From the NCBI RefSeq assembly GCF_020171925.1, contig NZ_JAIVAR010000001.1:434001-498000 (forward strand): a stretch of 64,000 nucleotides of DNA. Direction: 5' to 3'. The stretch comes from Rossellomorea aquimaris (lineage in GTDB: Bacteria; Bacillota; Bacilli; Bacillales; Bacillaceae_B). The notes below the pieces were generated by a model, which saw only the letters and a program-made list of their open reading frames with translations, was not told the origin of the DNA and made no database searches. Made by a program: the position numbers and the translations under genes. Positions 49,611 through 59,054 of this stretch are shown here, piece after piece (the first letter of the stretch is position 1; the number at the start of each line of letters is the position of its first letter).

Positions 49611-50189
49611 ATGAAAAAAGTATTATTTTCCATTATTTCCTTCACCTTCATTCTCTCAATCGGGGTACTATCTGTCGAGGCAGATACTGACGATAACACT
49701 GAAAAAGCACTAAATGATTATCATAATATCAAGAAAGGCGATATCTTATGGGAAATCGCCAATCGTTATCATATATCCATTGAAGAAGCAGTTACCCGAC
49801 AAGAACTACTTGAAAACGGAGTTACCGTAAACGGTGAAGAATCTCAAGATCAAGGTGTGAAGACAGCCACATCAGAAGAAAATGATAGCAAGGTCACGAA
49901 GGAAGTCAACGTGACGGCTACGGCCTATACCGCACATTGTGAAGGCTGTATCGGTATCACGAAGACAGGGGTGGACTTACTTTCCAATCCTGATGCGAGG
50001 GTCATTGCTGTGGATCCCGATGTCATTCCACTAGGATCAAAAGTTTATATTGAGGGGTACGGATATGCCCGTGCCGAAGATACAGGCGGTGCAATTAAAG
50101 GGAACCGCATAGACATCTATATGGAACATGAACAGGATGCTCTCGAATATGGTGTCAGAGACGTAAAAGTGAAAATAATAGAGGAATAA
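49611..50189 (+). CDS. Secreted LysM-3D domain protein, short paralogue
   Basis: 192 residues: signal peptide (1-24), one weak LysM (about 38-66, HNIKKGDILWEIANRYHISIEEA), spacer, then a 3D domain nearly identical in order to its neighbour (VTATAYTAHCEGCIGITKTG, VIAVDPDVIPLGSKVYIEGYGYARAEDTGGAIKGNRIDIY). Probably arose by tandem duplication with loss of one LysM. RBS AGAAGGAGG. Confidence 0.88.
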   Translation: MKKVLFSIISFTFILSIGVLSVEADTDDNTEKALNDYHNIKKGDILWEIANRYHISIEEAVTRQELLENGVTVNGEESQDQGVKTATSEENDSKVTKEVNVTATAYTAHCEGCIGITKTGVDLLSNPDARVIAVDPDVIPLGSKVYIEGYGYARAEDTGGAIKGNRIDIYMEHEQDALEYGVRDVKVKIIEE

Positions 50190-50191
50190 GT

Positions 50192-50225
50192 AAAAAGTTC
50201 ACCCGACTGCGGGTGAACTTTTTTT
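50192..50225. terminator. Terminator between convergent genes
   Basis: AAAAAGTTCACCCG-ACTG-CGGGTGAACTTTTTTT. Confidence 0.85.
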
Positions 50226-50245
50226 GTTTAACATTCGGTTAGACA

Positions 50246-50725
50246 TCAGCCACATATATCCTTACGGAGCAGAATCTCATCCATTATCGGAATTCCATTG
50301 CTGGCATAATGGGGGATCGAAGGTTTTTGTTTTCTGGCCCCTGCAACAGCATCCGGGATGATTTTTACAATCCTGAATCCTTTCTTCTGATAGAAAGCCA
50401 GTGCATCCATGTTGTCATTCGTGGTGATTAATTCAATCGATGAAACTTCCTCTCCCATAACAGCCTTCTCTAGTTCCTTGATGAGCAGTGTTCCGATTCC
50501 TTTTCCTTTTTCCACGGCATCAAGTGAAACGACTTCCACTTTTCGTCCTTTTTCGATGAATGTCAGCACTCCCTTTATGAGATGACCTTCCATACAGACA
50601 AATCCATCAAGCGACAAGCAATCATAATGACCTGTCGAGATGATCATCTCTGTACCGCCCCAATGTTTCAGGAAAAAATCCCGTCTTTTTTCTTCTTCTA
50701 ATGTTTTGAAAGGTATGATGATCAT
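50246..50725 (-). CDS. GNAT family N-acetyltransferase
   Basis: 159 residues. VEVVSLDAVEKGKGIGTLLIKELEKAV has the acetyl-CoA loop; LITTNDNMDALAFYQKKGFRIVKI is the C-terminal signature. A second half with IPHYASNGIPIMDEILL resembles the YhdJ-like small GNATs. Substrate unknown. Confidence 0.85.
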   Translation of the reverse strand: MIIIPFKTLEEEKRRDFFLKHWGGTEMIISTGHYDCLSLDGFVCMEGHLIKGVLTFIEKGRKVEVVSLDAVEKGKGIGTLLIKELEKAVMGEEVSSIELITTNDNMDALAFYQKKGFRIVKIIPDAVAGARKQKPSIPHYASNGIPIMDEILLRKDICG

Positions 50726-50990
50726 TTGATGCTCCTTAGTGGTTTTTCCTTCAGATAATATTTTTGTTCTATTTTCTTTATTTTAATTGAAAATAAATGG
50801 AATGAAAACGCTCTAGTGGCAAACAATAGGGGAAATATATAGTTTTTGCTTGATTTTTGAACATTAATTTTGGTAGGGTAACAAATGTTGGTTTGAAGAG
50901 CGGGAGACAGGGAAAAAGAATATGGACCTAATTATTACTTCACTATCCGCAAACATTGAAACAAAAACAATTTAAGAAAGGGGATATTTT

Positions 50991-52520
50991 ATGAAACGCA
51001 TATCAAATGTTTTCTGGATCACAGTTGTCATTGTAGCGGCGGCTGTTGCATACGGAGTCATTGCTCCAAAATCCTTTGAAACCGTCACAGCAAATATGCA
51101 GACGTTTATCACGTCAACGTTTGGTTGGTATTATCTCATCCTAGTAACCGTGATCGTGATTTTCTGTATATTCCTGATATTCAGTCCTATGGGTACCATT
51201 AGGCTGGGTAAGCCGAACGAGGAGCCTGAATATACAAAGGGGACATGGTTTGCCATGTTATTCAGTGCCGGCATGGGGATCGGACTTGTTTTCTGGGGAG
51301 CCGCTGAGCCGCTTTCCCATTTCATGACCCCTCCACTTGCAGAAGGTGGGACGAATCAAGCTACGAAAGAGGCAATGCGTTATACATTCTTCCACTGGGG
51401 CATCCATGCCTGGGGAATCTATGCGATTGTCGCTCTTGCCCTTGCTTATTACAAATTCCGCAAAGATGAGCCGGGATTGATTTCTGCAACATTAAGGCCG
51501 GTATTTGGGAACAAGGTTGATGGTATTCTAGGCACCGTCATTGATGTCCTTGCCGTCTTTGCTACGGTGGTCGGTGTAGCAACCACGCTTGGATTCGGTG
51601 CTGCACAAATCAATGGAGGTCTTTCTTATCTCCTGGGAATACCTAATAATTTCACTGTCCAATTCATCATCATCGCAATTGTGACCGTGCTGTTCATGAT
51701 TTCGGCATGGTCTGGACTGAGTAAGGGAATCAAATACTTATCCAATACAAATATGGTCTTGGCCATCGGGTTGTTCGTCCTTGTCTTTTTCATTGGGCCG
51801 ACATTATTGATTCTGAATATGTTCACAGACACAATCGGTGCGTATATCCAGAATATCGCGGCAATGAGTTTCAGGATTGCACCGTTGAATGAGGAGCATC
51901 GCTCTTGGATCAATGGTTGGACCATCTTCTACTGGGCTTGGTGGATTTCATGGTCTCCTTTCGTCGGTATCTTTATTGCCCGCGTATCACGAGGCAGAAC
52001 GATCAGGGAATTCCTTATCGGGGTACTGCTTCTGCCTGCACTTGTCAGCTTTCTTTGGTTTGCTGCATTCGGTACTTCAGCAATCGAGATGCAAAAGGCT
52101 GGTATGGATTTAACTCAATTTGCGACAGAAGAAGTGTTGTTTGCCATGTTTGACAGTTTCGAATGGTCTACAATCCTGTCAGTAGTAGCGATCACACTGA
52201 TTGGTACGTTCTTTATCACTTCTGCCGATTCTGCTACATTTGTGCTTGGGATGCAAACGACTTATGGTTCACTTACTCCTCCTAACTATGTGAAGTTGAC
52301 TTGGGGGATTGCACAATCAACGGTCGCATTGATCCTATTGTACAGCGGTGGATTACAAGCATTGCAGAATGCATTGATTGTCGCTGCGTTACCATTCTCC
52401 ATTATCATGGCACTCATGATGGTATCACTGTATAAATCACTTAATCATGAGAAGAAGGAACTTGGTTTATATATTAAGCCTAAACCAAGAAAACCCTCAG
52501 ACACTCATGAGAAAATATAA
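50991..52520 (+). CDS. BCCT family transporter (OpuD-like glycine betaine)
   Basis: A 509-residue, 12-helix carrier. The Gly-rich helix [23 protein letters not shown] and the Trp box [29 protein letters not shown] define the betaine/choline/carnitine group. Imports compatible solutes for osmoprotection. The choline/betaine preference cannot be read. RBS AAAGGGG. Own terminator. Confidence 0.94.
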   Translation: MKRISNVFWITVVIVAAAVAYGVIAPKSFETVTANMQTFITSTFGWYYLILVTVIVIFCIFLIFSPMGTIRLGKPNEEPEYTKGTWFAMLFSAGMGIGLVFWGAAEPLSHFMTPPLAEGGTNQATKEAMRYTFFHWGIHAWGIYAIVALALAYYKFRKDEPGLISATLRPVFGNKVDGILGTVIDVLAVFATVVGVATTLGFGAAQINGGLSYLLGIPNNFTVQFIIIAIVTVLFMISAWSGLSKGIKYLSNTNMVLAIGLFVLVFFIGPTLLILNMFTDTIGAYIQNIAAMSFRIAPLNEEHRSWINGWTIFYWAWWISWSPFVGIFIARVSRGRTIREFLIGVLLLPALVSFLWFAAFGTSAIEMQKAGMDLTQFATEEVLFAMFDSFEWSTILSVVAITLIGTFFITSADSATFVLGMQTTYGSLTPPNYVKLTWGIAQSTVALILLYSGGLQALQNALIVAALPFSIIMALMMVSLYKSLNHEKKELGLYIKPKPRKPSDTHEKI

Positions 52521-52528
52521 GGTTTAAC

Positions 52529-52558
52529 AAAAGCGCCCACATGACTGGGCGCTTTTTT
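52529..52558 (+). terminator. Terminator
   Basis: AAAAGCGCCCA-CATGAC-TGGGCGCTTTTTT. Confidence 0.85.
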
Positions 52559-52706
52559 CATGCATTGAAATTACCTCTGTCCTCTGCATGGACAACTAGA
52601 CGCCACTTAGACCATTTCACCATTTTTCATTTTTTTAACCGCTGCTTTTACCCTTTATAAAAGGACTGTTCTCCCTTATTCAAAAGTTGGTTGTGGAAAT
52701 TGATTA

Positions 52707-52734
52707 ACCTACAAGCTGTCCTATACATACATTA
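52707..52734 (+). promoter_or_regulatory. Candidate SigK promoter of the YjcZ-like gene
   Basis: AC (52707-52708), 17-bp spacer, CATACATTA (52726-52734), fitting CATANNNTA of mother-cell sigma K. Starts 34 bp before the ATG. Confidence 0.5.
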
Positions 52735-52767
52735 ATATCGTAGTTAGATAACTGGAGGTGACTGATT

Positions 52768-52890
52768 ATGTATGGATACGGATACCCTGGATATGGATAC
52801 TGCGGCGGCGGAGGTTACGCAGGAGGCTTCGCGTTAATCGTAGTTCTATTCATTTTGTTAATTATCGTTGGAGCAGCGTTTGTTTATTAA
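52768..52890 (+). CDS. YjcZ family spore peptide
   Basis: A 40-residue peptide: Gly/Tyr-rich N-terminus ([20 protein letters not shown]) and one C-terminal helix ([18 protein letters not shown]). This matches the YjcZ family of sporulation proteins. RBS GGAGGTG. A sigma-K-like promoter upstream agrees with spore-coat-stage expression. Confidence 0.85.
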   Translation: MYGYGYPGYGYCGGGGYAGGFALIVVLFILLIIVGAAFVY

Positions 52891-52902
52891 TAAATAAAAA
52901 TG

Positions 52903-52950
52903 GATGATCCGAGGAGTCCAAACAAAGGACTCAATCGGGTCATTTTTTTT
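52903..52950 (+). terminator. Terminator
   Basis: ATGATCCGA-GGAGTCC...GGACTC-TCGGGTCAT then T8. Confidence 0.75.
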
Positions 52951-53081
52951 CAATCCCTTTGTGGCGGCGTCGATTGTATTAATACATAACAATATACAGT
53001 ACGATAACCTTGAAGATTGTAATTCGCTCCTATACATATTAAAATACGAAAGGAATGAACAAAAGGGGAAGGTGAGGCTGT

Positions 53082-53726
53082 ATGGCTAAGAGTAAAATAA
53101 AAAAGTCAACCAAGAAAGCATACAGAAAGCACCGTGTTTCTCCATTTAAGATTCTTTTGATCCCGTTGGTAATCTTTACGATTTACTATATGGTGAATGA
53201 TTCCCCACGATTTAATCAAATTTCGTTATCAGGTAAAGAAGAGATCCCTTCTGAATATATCCCGATCTATAAAGCAGCGGAAAAAGAATACGGCGTGCCA
53301 TGGAATTTACTAGCTGCCCATCATCGTGTTGAGACGAAATTTTCTACGATGCGTACTCTCATCTCTCCAGTCGGTGCAGAGGGCCCTATGCAATTCATGC
53401 CATGTACATTTGTTGGGTGGGCACATCCTACATGTGGCGATTTAGGAAAAGGAGAAATACCTGAAAGTCAGAAGACAGATCCTGAAGTCATCAAGAAGTA
53501 TGGAGGATATGGTGTCGATGGGAACGGGGATGGGCTTGCAGATCCCTTTCAGATTGAAGATGCCATATTCAGTGCCGCTAACTATCTTGCGCGTAACGGG
53601 GCAGCGGATGGTCATATTGAACAAGCAGTATTCGCTTATAACCACAGCCATGATTATGTAGAGGATGTCATGTATTTTGCCGATAAATATGTGGAACAGT
53701 TAAACGAGCAAAAAGGGAAAGAATAG
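53082..53726 (+). CDS. Membrane-anchored lytic transglycosylase-like protein
   Basis: 214 residues: basic N-terminus, one helix (about 24-41, KILLIPLVIFTIYYM), then an SLT-like domain AAEKEYGVPWNLLAAHHRVETKFS (catalytic Glu) followed by GAEGPMQFMPCTFVGWA and DAIFSAANYLARNGA. This is the layout of goose-type/Slt family enzymes that cut the glycan strand. RBS GGGGAAGGTGAGG. Confidence 0.85.
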   Translation: MAKSKIKKSTKKAYRKHRVSPFKILLIPLVIFTIYYMVNDSPRFNQISLSGKEEIPSEYIPIYKAAEKEYGVPWNLLAAHHRVETKFSTMRTLISPVGAEGPMQFMPCTFVGWAHPTCGDLGKGEIPESQKTDPEVIKKYGGYGVDGNGDGLADPFQIEDAIFSAANYLARNGAADGHIEQAVFAYNHSHDYVEDVMYFADKYVEQLNEQKGKE

Positions 53727-53761
53727 TATAAAAGAACTAATGGAGATGAATAAATATTTCG

Positions 53762-53790
53762 AAAAAACCCTACTTTCGTGGGTTTTTTTT
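53762..53790 (+). terminator. Terminator
   Basis: AAAAAACCC-TACTTTCGT-GGGTTTTTTTT. Confidence 0.7.
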
Positions 53791-53849
53791 GTTATATTGA
53801 AAGAGAAGTCTGGATTATATTACATACCAAACAAAAAGAGGGGTTTAGC

Positions 53850-55139
53850 GTGTTACTTAAAAAGAAGAATGCTCGGCAAATACGGCTCAATGAAGAGGAC
53901 TTTCTTCATGAGGTAAGAATCTCTGTCTCACGGGAAGTGGCGGAACAATTAGAGATGATCCAGTTAACAGAATGTGATCTCGCAGTCCTTTTGGCAGCAA
54001 AAGCGACGATTGAGGAGAACATCAAGGAGATTGTCGATGGCTTTTATAATCCGATCGAGAAGAACAGCATACTTTCAGGAATTGTGAATCAATACAGTTC
54101 CATCGAGCGCCTAAAAGGCACACTGGCCATCCATATTACTGAAATGATGAGCGGCGTGATCGATCAGGAATTTATAGAAAAAAGAAAGAAGATCGCGCGG
54201 ATGCACATCCACATCGGTTTACCAACGAAATGGTATATCGCATCGTTCCAAAATATGCAAATCACTTTGTTTCAATTATTATTGCGATCCTTTCCACAGG
54301 TGGAAGACTATCATAAACTTATCCAAGCTGTTACAAAAATACTTAACTTGGAACAACAACTTGTTCCTGACGCATATGAACATCAAAATGATCAAATACG
54401 GAGGGAAACAGCTCTCCTGAAAGAAAAGGTGGCGGAGAAAGTCCAGGATGCATCTAATGGGCTTGCCGCTGTATCTGAGGAGTCCATGGCTTCTTTAGAG
54501 ACCATCACAACACGGATGGATAAAGTAAGTTCTTTAAGCACTGAGGGGACGGCTGCCATAGAAAGAGTGGGTGATTACTCAAAAGAAGGAAAACATAAGA
54601 TGGGGTTGCAAAAGGAACATATGAGTAAAATCCTCTCCGACTTGAGGGAGATGTTGAAGGAGATCCACCAGTTACAACAAATCTCCAAACAAATATTTGA
54701 TATTGTAAACATCGTTCAGACAATCGCTGAACAAACAAATCTTTTGTCGTTGAACGCCAGTATAGAAGCTGCGAGAGCAGGCGAGCATGGTAAAGGGTTT
54801 GCGGTTGTAGCGGAAGAAGTCCGCAAACTATCCGATCAAACGAAGAATTCAGTGACGAACGTATCAGGTTTGATTTCAGGAACAAAGGAACTGGTGGATA
54901 GAATCTCTTCTTATATTACAAGTGTTGAAGACCTGGCCAAGGACGGAATGGACTCGACGAACGAGGCACACGTGTTCTTTGAAGAAATCGTTGAACAGAT
55001 TGAACGAAGCCAGCTTAAAAGTAGTAAAGTAGAGGGAGAAATGAAAGAAATTTCCTTTGCAGTGGAAGAAATTTCTCAGGCTGTCACCCAGTTAGCCCTC
55101 TCAGCTGATAAATTAAGTGACATGACAACTGAATTATAA
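53850..55139 (+). CDS. hemAT: HemAT-type globin-coupled aerotaxis transducer
   Basis: 429 residues: an N-terminal sensor globin (about 20-190) with proximal His119 in [19 protein letters not shown], and a C-terminal MCP signalling domain with [40 protein letters not shown]... hairpin tip. Length equals B. subtilis HemAT. No transmembrane helix. Binds oxygen at heme and controls CheA. GTG start 6 bases after AGAGGGG; the longer frame from 53778 is not needed. Confidence 0.92.
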   Translation: MLLKKKNARQIRLNEEDFLHEVRISVSREVAEQLEMIQLTECDLAVLLAAKATIEENIKEIVDGFYNPIEKNSILSGIVNQYSSIERLKGTLAIHITEMMSGVIDQEFIEKRKKIARMHIHIGLPTKWYIASFQNMQITLFQLLLRSFPQVEDYHKLIQAVTKILNLEQQLVPDAYEHQNDQIRRETALLKEKVAEKVQDASNGLAAVSEESMASLETITTRMDKVSSLSTEGTAAIERVGDYSKEGKHKMGLQKEHMSKILSDLREMLKEIHQLQQISKQIFDIVNIVQTIAEQTNLLSLNASIEAARAGEHGKGFAVVAEEVRKLSDQTKNSVTNVSGLISGTKELVDRISSYITSVEDLAKDGMDSTNEAHVFFEEIVEQIERSQLKSSKVEGEMKEISFAVEEISQAVTQLALSADKLSDMTTEL

Positions 55140-55147
55140 TGAAATGA

Positions 55148-55177
55148 AAAGAACGAAGGAGGCTTCGTTCTTTTTTT
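55148..55177 (+). terminator. Terminator after hemAT
   Basis: AAAGAACGAAGG-AGGC-TTCGTTCTTTTTT. Confidence 0.8.
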
Positions 55178-55294
55178 ACATATTTATCAATGAAGTTCAC
55201 GTCCTGAGTGCTGAGCGGTGATTTTCCTTCACAGCAAATTCATATCCTGTTATGATTAACATTTGCTTGATTATACGATAAGCAGGTGTTCAAC

Positions 55295-57532
55295 ATGAAA
55301 ATGACTTCATTAGTGGAAGAATGGCAGAACGCTCTTGATTTAGAAATTGCCCATATGAAAAAAAGAGAAACAACGGGTGTCTTCATAGAAGAAGGAAGAT
55401 GTTTAAGGAAAGATGATTCCGTTTTTATTTATTGGTTTACGCTATCTTTTGCTGCCATGTTCCCTGAAGGATGTTCGGTCATCTTTAAAGCGGGAAAAAG
55501 AATCTTATCCGGTACAGTGATAAGCTCAGAAGAAAGGGAATGTATTGTTGAACTGGATCAGTTCATCGGCGATCCCGTTACAGGGGGGCAATTGATCTAT
55601 GAACCTTGGGAACTTCTAGAGAAGCTGAGTTTAAGACTTGATGAAGTGAAGGAAAGGCATGAAAAAACAAGCAGGATTAAAAACCTTGTTTTTCCCATGA
55701 AGAAGACACTCCATCAGATGACATCTTTCAAGAGTACGCTGCATGAAGCTTATATAAGAAGTAAGTACAACCCTGTGACCTATCTATGGGGCCCACCGGG
55801 GACAGGGAAGACGTTCACTCTTGCTCGTGTGGCCGCGTATCATTATAACAGCGGAAAGAGAGTGCTCCTTTTATCCCATAGTAACGCAGCGGTGGATGTA
55901 TTGATACAAGAAATGTTTCTGTTCTTATCCGACCACAACCGCTGGTCTAAAGGGGACGTGTTACGATATGGAAGCAGTAGAAAAACATACGGGGATCGTA
56001 TGAATGACTTGAACGTGATGAAGCTCCTCGAAGAGAAGGAGCCTCATCTTGCACAGGAAAAGGATAAGGTAGAGGAGTATCGGAGGAAACTGAAAAAGAA
56101 GCTATCGAAGTCTTTCTCCCATTATGACTCCGAACGATTGTCGCAGCTGGAACTGCACTATCAAAAACTCAAAGAGAGGTTCAAGAGTCAGGAAGGGGGA
56201 CTGGTCAACGATGCAAGGGTCATAGGGACGACTTTATCCAAAGCGGCAATCGACCCCCTCATCTACAATGAACAATTTGATGTGGTGATTGTGGATGAAG
56301 CCAGTATGGCCTATGTTCCACAAGTGGCATTTGCGGCATCTTTAGCTGAAAAGACCGTCATTTGTGGGGATTTCAAACAGCTGCCCCCCATTGCTGGAAG
56401 CTACCACCCTTTGGTGTCGAAATGGTTGAAAGAGGATATTTTCCATGTGGCGAAAGTCGCTGATTCAGTGGAAAAAGGGATGGATCATCCACAGCTGTTG
56501 CTTCTTCCTGAGCAAAGGCGTATGCATCCAAGTATCTCGGCTTTTACCAATCGGTATATCTACCATTCAAAAGTGGGTGACCACCCCGATGTTGCAGAAG
56601 GCAGGGCACATATCCTCTCGAAACAGCCATATCCCGGTAAAGGGAGTATCTTATTATCTCTACAAGAAGGCACTGAGTGGGTAGAAACCGAAAGAGGCTC
56701 ACGTTGGAATATACTTTCAAGCTTTATCACCCTTATGATGGCGATGAAAGCACTCCATGATGGTGTCCGTTCGATTGGGATCGCCACACCTTACCGCTCA
56801 CAGGCAATCTGGTACAACATCCTACTTCAAGACTTAGTCGAACCATTGTATCAATCGGAGCAACCGAGTATTTACGCTGCGACCGTCCATAGTTTCCAAG
56901 GGTCCGAGAACGATATCATCCTTTTTGACCTTGTTGATGGGGAGGCACATGGAAAACCGGGTGCATTGATGACGCGCAAAGGAAGTGAGCGGCTGATCAA
57001 TGTGGCAGTTACAAGGGCGAGGGGAAAATTCATCTTGATTGGTGATGACGGCTTCATGAAGAGGAAGACACACCCATCAAAAACCATCCATCAATTGATT
57101 GACTATCTTCAGAAGGATGGTTCTGTTGCTAAGGGTAATGAAATCAATGAGTCCGAACTGATTCAGTCGAAAAAGTTTAAGTGGTATCCCATTGATGATC
57201 AGAAGAGAATCATAAGGGACTTGCGTGCCTGTAAAGAAGAAATCATTGTTAATGCGACTCATTTCAGTGACATACCTCCTGAAATTGTAAAGGTATTGAA
57301 TGAGATGAAAAGTAAGATAACCATAAAGATATTATGTGATCAGGGGACGGTTGGGACCTCGGAGCCATCCGCAAACAAGGTACCCTTTATCAGCATGGAT
57401 AAAAAAGTCCTTTGGTTCAATTGCTTCAAAACCCCAGGCAGAAAGAGATATCCATATCAGATCAGGGTCTTTTCAAGGGTTGTGCATCAGCACTTTAAAA
57501 AGATGATAAATGAACCCCTTCTCTCATCGTAA
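55295..57532 (+). CDS. SF1 DNA/RNA helicase (Dna2/Upf1-like, AAA_11/AAA_12)
   Basis: 745 residues. Walker A GPPGTGKTFTLARVAAYH, motif II VVDEAS, motif III KTVICGDFKQLPP, motif IV QRRMHPSISAF, motif V ATVHSFQGSENDIIL and motif VI VAVTRARGKFILIGD. The C-terminal 170 residues include a PLD-like stretch (DQKRIIRDLRACKEEIIVNATHF). ATG 55295 follows AGGTG. Single gene next to selD; no nuclease motif seen. Substrate unknown. Confidence 0.9.
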   Translation: MKMTSLVEEWQNALDLEIAHMKKRETTGVFIEEGRCLRKDDSVFIYWFTLSFAAMFPEGCSVIFKAGKRILSGTVISSEERECIVELDQFIGDPVTGGQLIYEPWELLEKLSLRLDEVKERHEKTSRIKNLVFPMKKTLHQMTSFKSTLHEAYIRSKYNPVTYLWGPPGTGKTFTLARVAAYHYNSGKRVLLLSHSNAAVDVLIQEMFLFLSDHNRWSKGDVLRYGSSRKTYGDRMNDLNVMKLLEEKEPHLAQEKDKVEEYRRKLKKKLSKSFSHYDSERLSQLELHYQKLKERFKSQEGGLVNDARVIGTTLSKAAIDPLIYNEQFDVVIVDEASMAYVPQVAFAASLAEKTVICGDFKQLPPIAGSYHPLVSKWLKEDIFHVAKVADSVEKGMDHPQLLLLPEQRRMHPSISAFTNRYIYHSKVGDHPDVAEGRAHILSKQPYPGKGSILLSLQEGTEWVETERGSRWNILSSFITLMMAMKALHDGVRSIGIATPYRSQAIWYNILLQDLVEPLYQSEQPSIYAATVHSFQGSENDIILFDLVDGEAHGKPGALMTRKGSERLINVAVTRARGKFILIGDDGFMKRKTHPSKTIHQLIDYLQKDGSVAKGNEINESELIQSKKFKWYPIDDQKRIIRDLRACKEEIIVNATHFSDIPPEIVKVLNEMKSKITIKILCDQGTVGTSEPSANKVPFISMDKKVLWFNCFKTPGRKRYPYQIRVFSRVVHQHFKKMINEPLLSS

Positions 57533-57549
57533 AGAAGGGGCTCTTTCTT
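57514..57549. terminator. Terminator between convergent helicase and selD
   Basis: ACCCCTTCT...AGAAGGGG then CTCTTTCTTT; left arm lies in the last codons of the helicase. Confidence 0.65.
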
Positions 57550-57565
57550 TAGGGTGCATTGAATA

Positions 57566-58618
57566 CTAAGCTTTGACGGATATCGAGTACCCAGCAAAAT
57601 CGGTAACTTCCCCAACCATCCAGGCACCGAGAGAAAGACCGTGCATGGCCTCCAGATATTCTTCCGCCTGGTCTTTGGGCAGGCTCACCAAAAGGCCTCC
57701 TGAAGTAATGGCATCACAAAGGATCAGTTGCTCCACCTTCGAGAGGGCAGGATCATAATGGACGGCTTCCTGTAGCCACAGGTGATTAGCCTTTGATCCA
57801 CCAGGAATGACACCTGCATCGGCAAGTTCCTCCGTTCCACTTAATAAGGGAATCGATTGATATGAAAGGTGCAGAGTCACATCGCTGCTCTTTGCCATTT
57901 CATAAGCATGTCCCAACAAACCGAAGCCAGTGACATCCGTTACAGCACTCGGATTGAAAGGTTGAAGGGTTTCTGCTGCTTGTTTGTTCAACATACTCAT
58001 GGATGCGATGACTTCTTCTTTCTGTTTGTCCGTCACGGCAAGTCTCTTGATACCGGTTGTCAAGATTCCTGTACCGATAGGTTTCGTCAGTACTAGGACG
58101 TCTCCGGCTTTACATCCTTTATTGGTCCAATATTTCTTGGGATCAACGACACCAGTTACACTTAATCCGAATTTCGGCTCGGGATCATCGATTGAGTGTC
58201 CCCCAGCCGTCACAGCGCCAGCTTCGATCACCTTGCTCTGAGCGCCTGCAAGAATCTCGGTCAGGATTTCACCTCCAAGTTTCTTGATAGGGAACCCGAC
58301 AATATTCAAGACGGTCTTTGGTGTACCGCCCATGGCGTATACATCACTCAAAGCATTTGCTGCAGCAATTTGACCGAATAAGTAGGGCTCGTCAACGATC
58401 GGGGTAAAATAATCGACTGTTTGTACGAGCGCAATTTCATCACTTATCTGATAAATACCCGCATCATCTGAATGCTCATTTCCTACTAATAATTCCTTCG
58501 TTTCGGGTTGTGGAGGCAGTTGACGCAAAACTTGCGTCAAGTCGCTTGGACTTAATTTGCATCCTCAGCCGGCTTTTGAAGACATTTCCGTCAAACGGAT
58601 GATCTCCTCTTTACTCAT
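57566..58618 (-). CDS. selD: Selenophosphate synthetase SelD, itself a selenoprotein (in-frame UGA)
   Basis: 350 residues with one UGA at codon 18 (58565-58567). The N-terminus MSKEEIIRLTEMSSKAGUGCK places U exactly at the Cys17/Sec position of SelD, next to the conserved GCK. Downstream is the usual ATP-binding core (TVDYFTPIVDEPYLFGQIAAANALSDVYAMGG). RBS GAGGGG lies 8 bases before ATG 58616-58618; an ordinary frame starts only at TTG 58540, lacking the catalytic segment. A bSECIS-like hairpin follows (58520-58540). Makes selenophosphate from selenide and ATP. TTGCCC-18-TACAAT may be its promoter. Confidence 0.9.
58520..58540 (-). promoter_or_regulatory. bSECIS hairpin of selD
   Basis: Minus strand TTGACGCAA-GTT-TTGCGTCAA, a perfect 9-bp stem with GUU loop. 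The loop G is 33 bases after the UGA, within the 16-37-base window of bacterial SECIS elements. Confidence 0.75.
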
Positions 58619-58766
58619 TGGTATCACCCCTCTATGTATGAATAACTACATTGTACAGGAAAGATAAGAGAAGGGGCAAAACCTAAAACCTTTCATAAAG
58701 GATTTGCGTCGACCATTGAGCTCCATTAAAATGGTAAGCAGAATAGACATACAAGGAGGCAGTAAG

Positions 58767-59006
58767 ATGGAAAATTTGAAGATCAAGATTGAATTTTGTC
58801 TTAGGTGAAACTATTCACCTAAAGCCGCGAGTTTCGCGGAACAGCTATTTACTCATTTCAGGTACGATATAGAAGAAATGCTCCTTATTCCCTCTTCGGG
58901 CGGAGCATTTGAAATAACGGCCGGGCATACAAAGATTTATTCAAAGCTTGAGACAGGTGTTTTCCCCGAGGTTCAAGACATCATACAGAAAATCGAAAAC
59001 ATGTAA
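58767..59006 (+). CDS. SelW/Rdx-family selenoprotein (CxxU, in-frame UGA)
   Basis: 79 residues with one UGA at codon 14 (58806-58808). The start MENLKIKIEFCLRU is followed by NYSPKAASFAEQLF; the segments IEFCxxU, LIPSSGGAFEI and GVFPEVQDIIQKI are the SelW/Rdx fold, where the CxxU/CxxC pair is redox-active. RBS AAGGAGG is 8 bases before the ATG. The frame closes at TAA. A second hairpin with GUU loop lies 22 bases after the UGA. It is divergent from selD. Likely a small thiol/selenol redox protein; partner unknown. Confidence 0.88.
58801..58822 (+). repeat. Perfect 9-bp palindrome spanning the SelW UGA
   Basis: TTAGGTGAA (58801-58809) and TTCACCTAA (58814-58822) with loop ACTA; the UGA codon sits in the left arm. 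Confidence 0.7.
58825..58839 (+). promoter_or_regulatory. bSECIS hairpin of the SelW-like gene
   Basis: CCGCGA-GTT-TCGCGG; loop G is 22 bases after the UGA. Same GUU triloop as in selD. Confidence 0.72.
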
Positions 59007-59014
59007 CAGCAAAT

Positions 59015-59042
59015 GAACGGCCGGGGATCCACCCGGCCGTTT
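59015..59042 (+). terminator. Hairpin after the SelW-like gene
   Basis: AACGGCCGGGG-ATCC-ACCCGGCCGTT then TCTATGTTT; U-tail weak. Confidence 0.6.
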
Positions 59043-59054
59043 CTATGTTTATTC

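Noticed and set aside
57566-58540. selD starting at TTG 58540
   Set aside because: It would lack the catalytic Cys/Sec and conserved GCK; the upstream frame has a good RBS and matches the family through the UGA.
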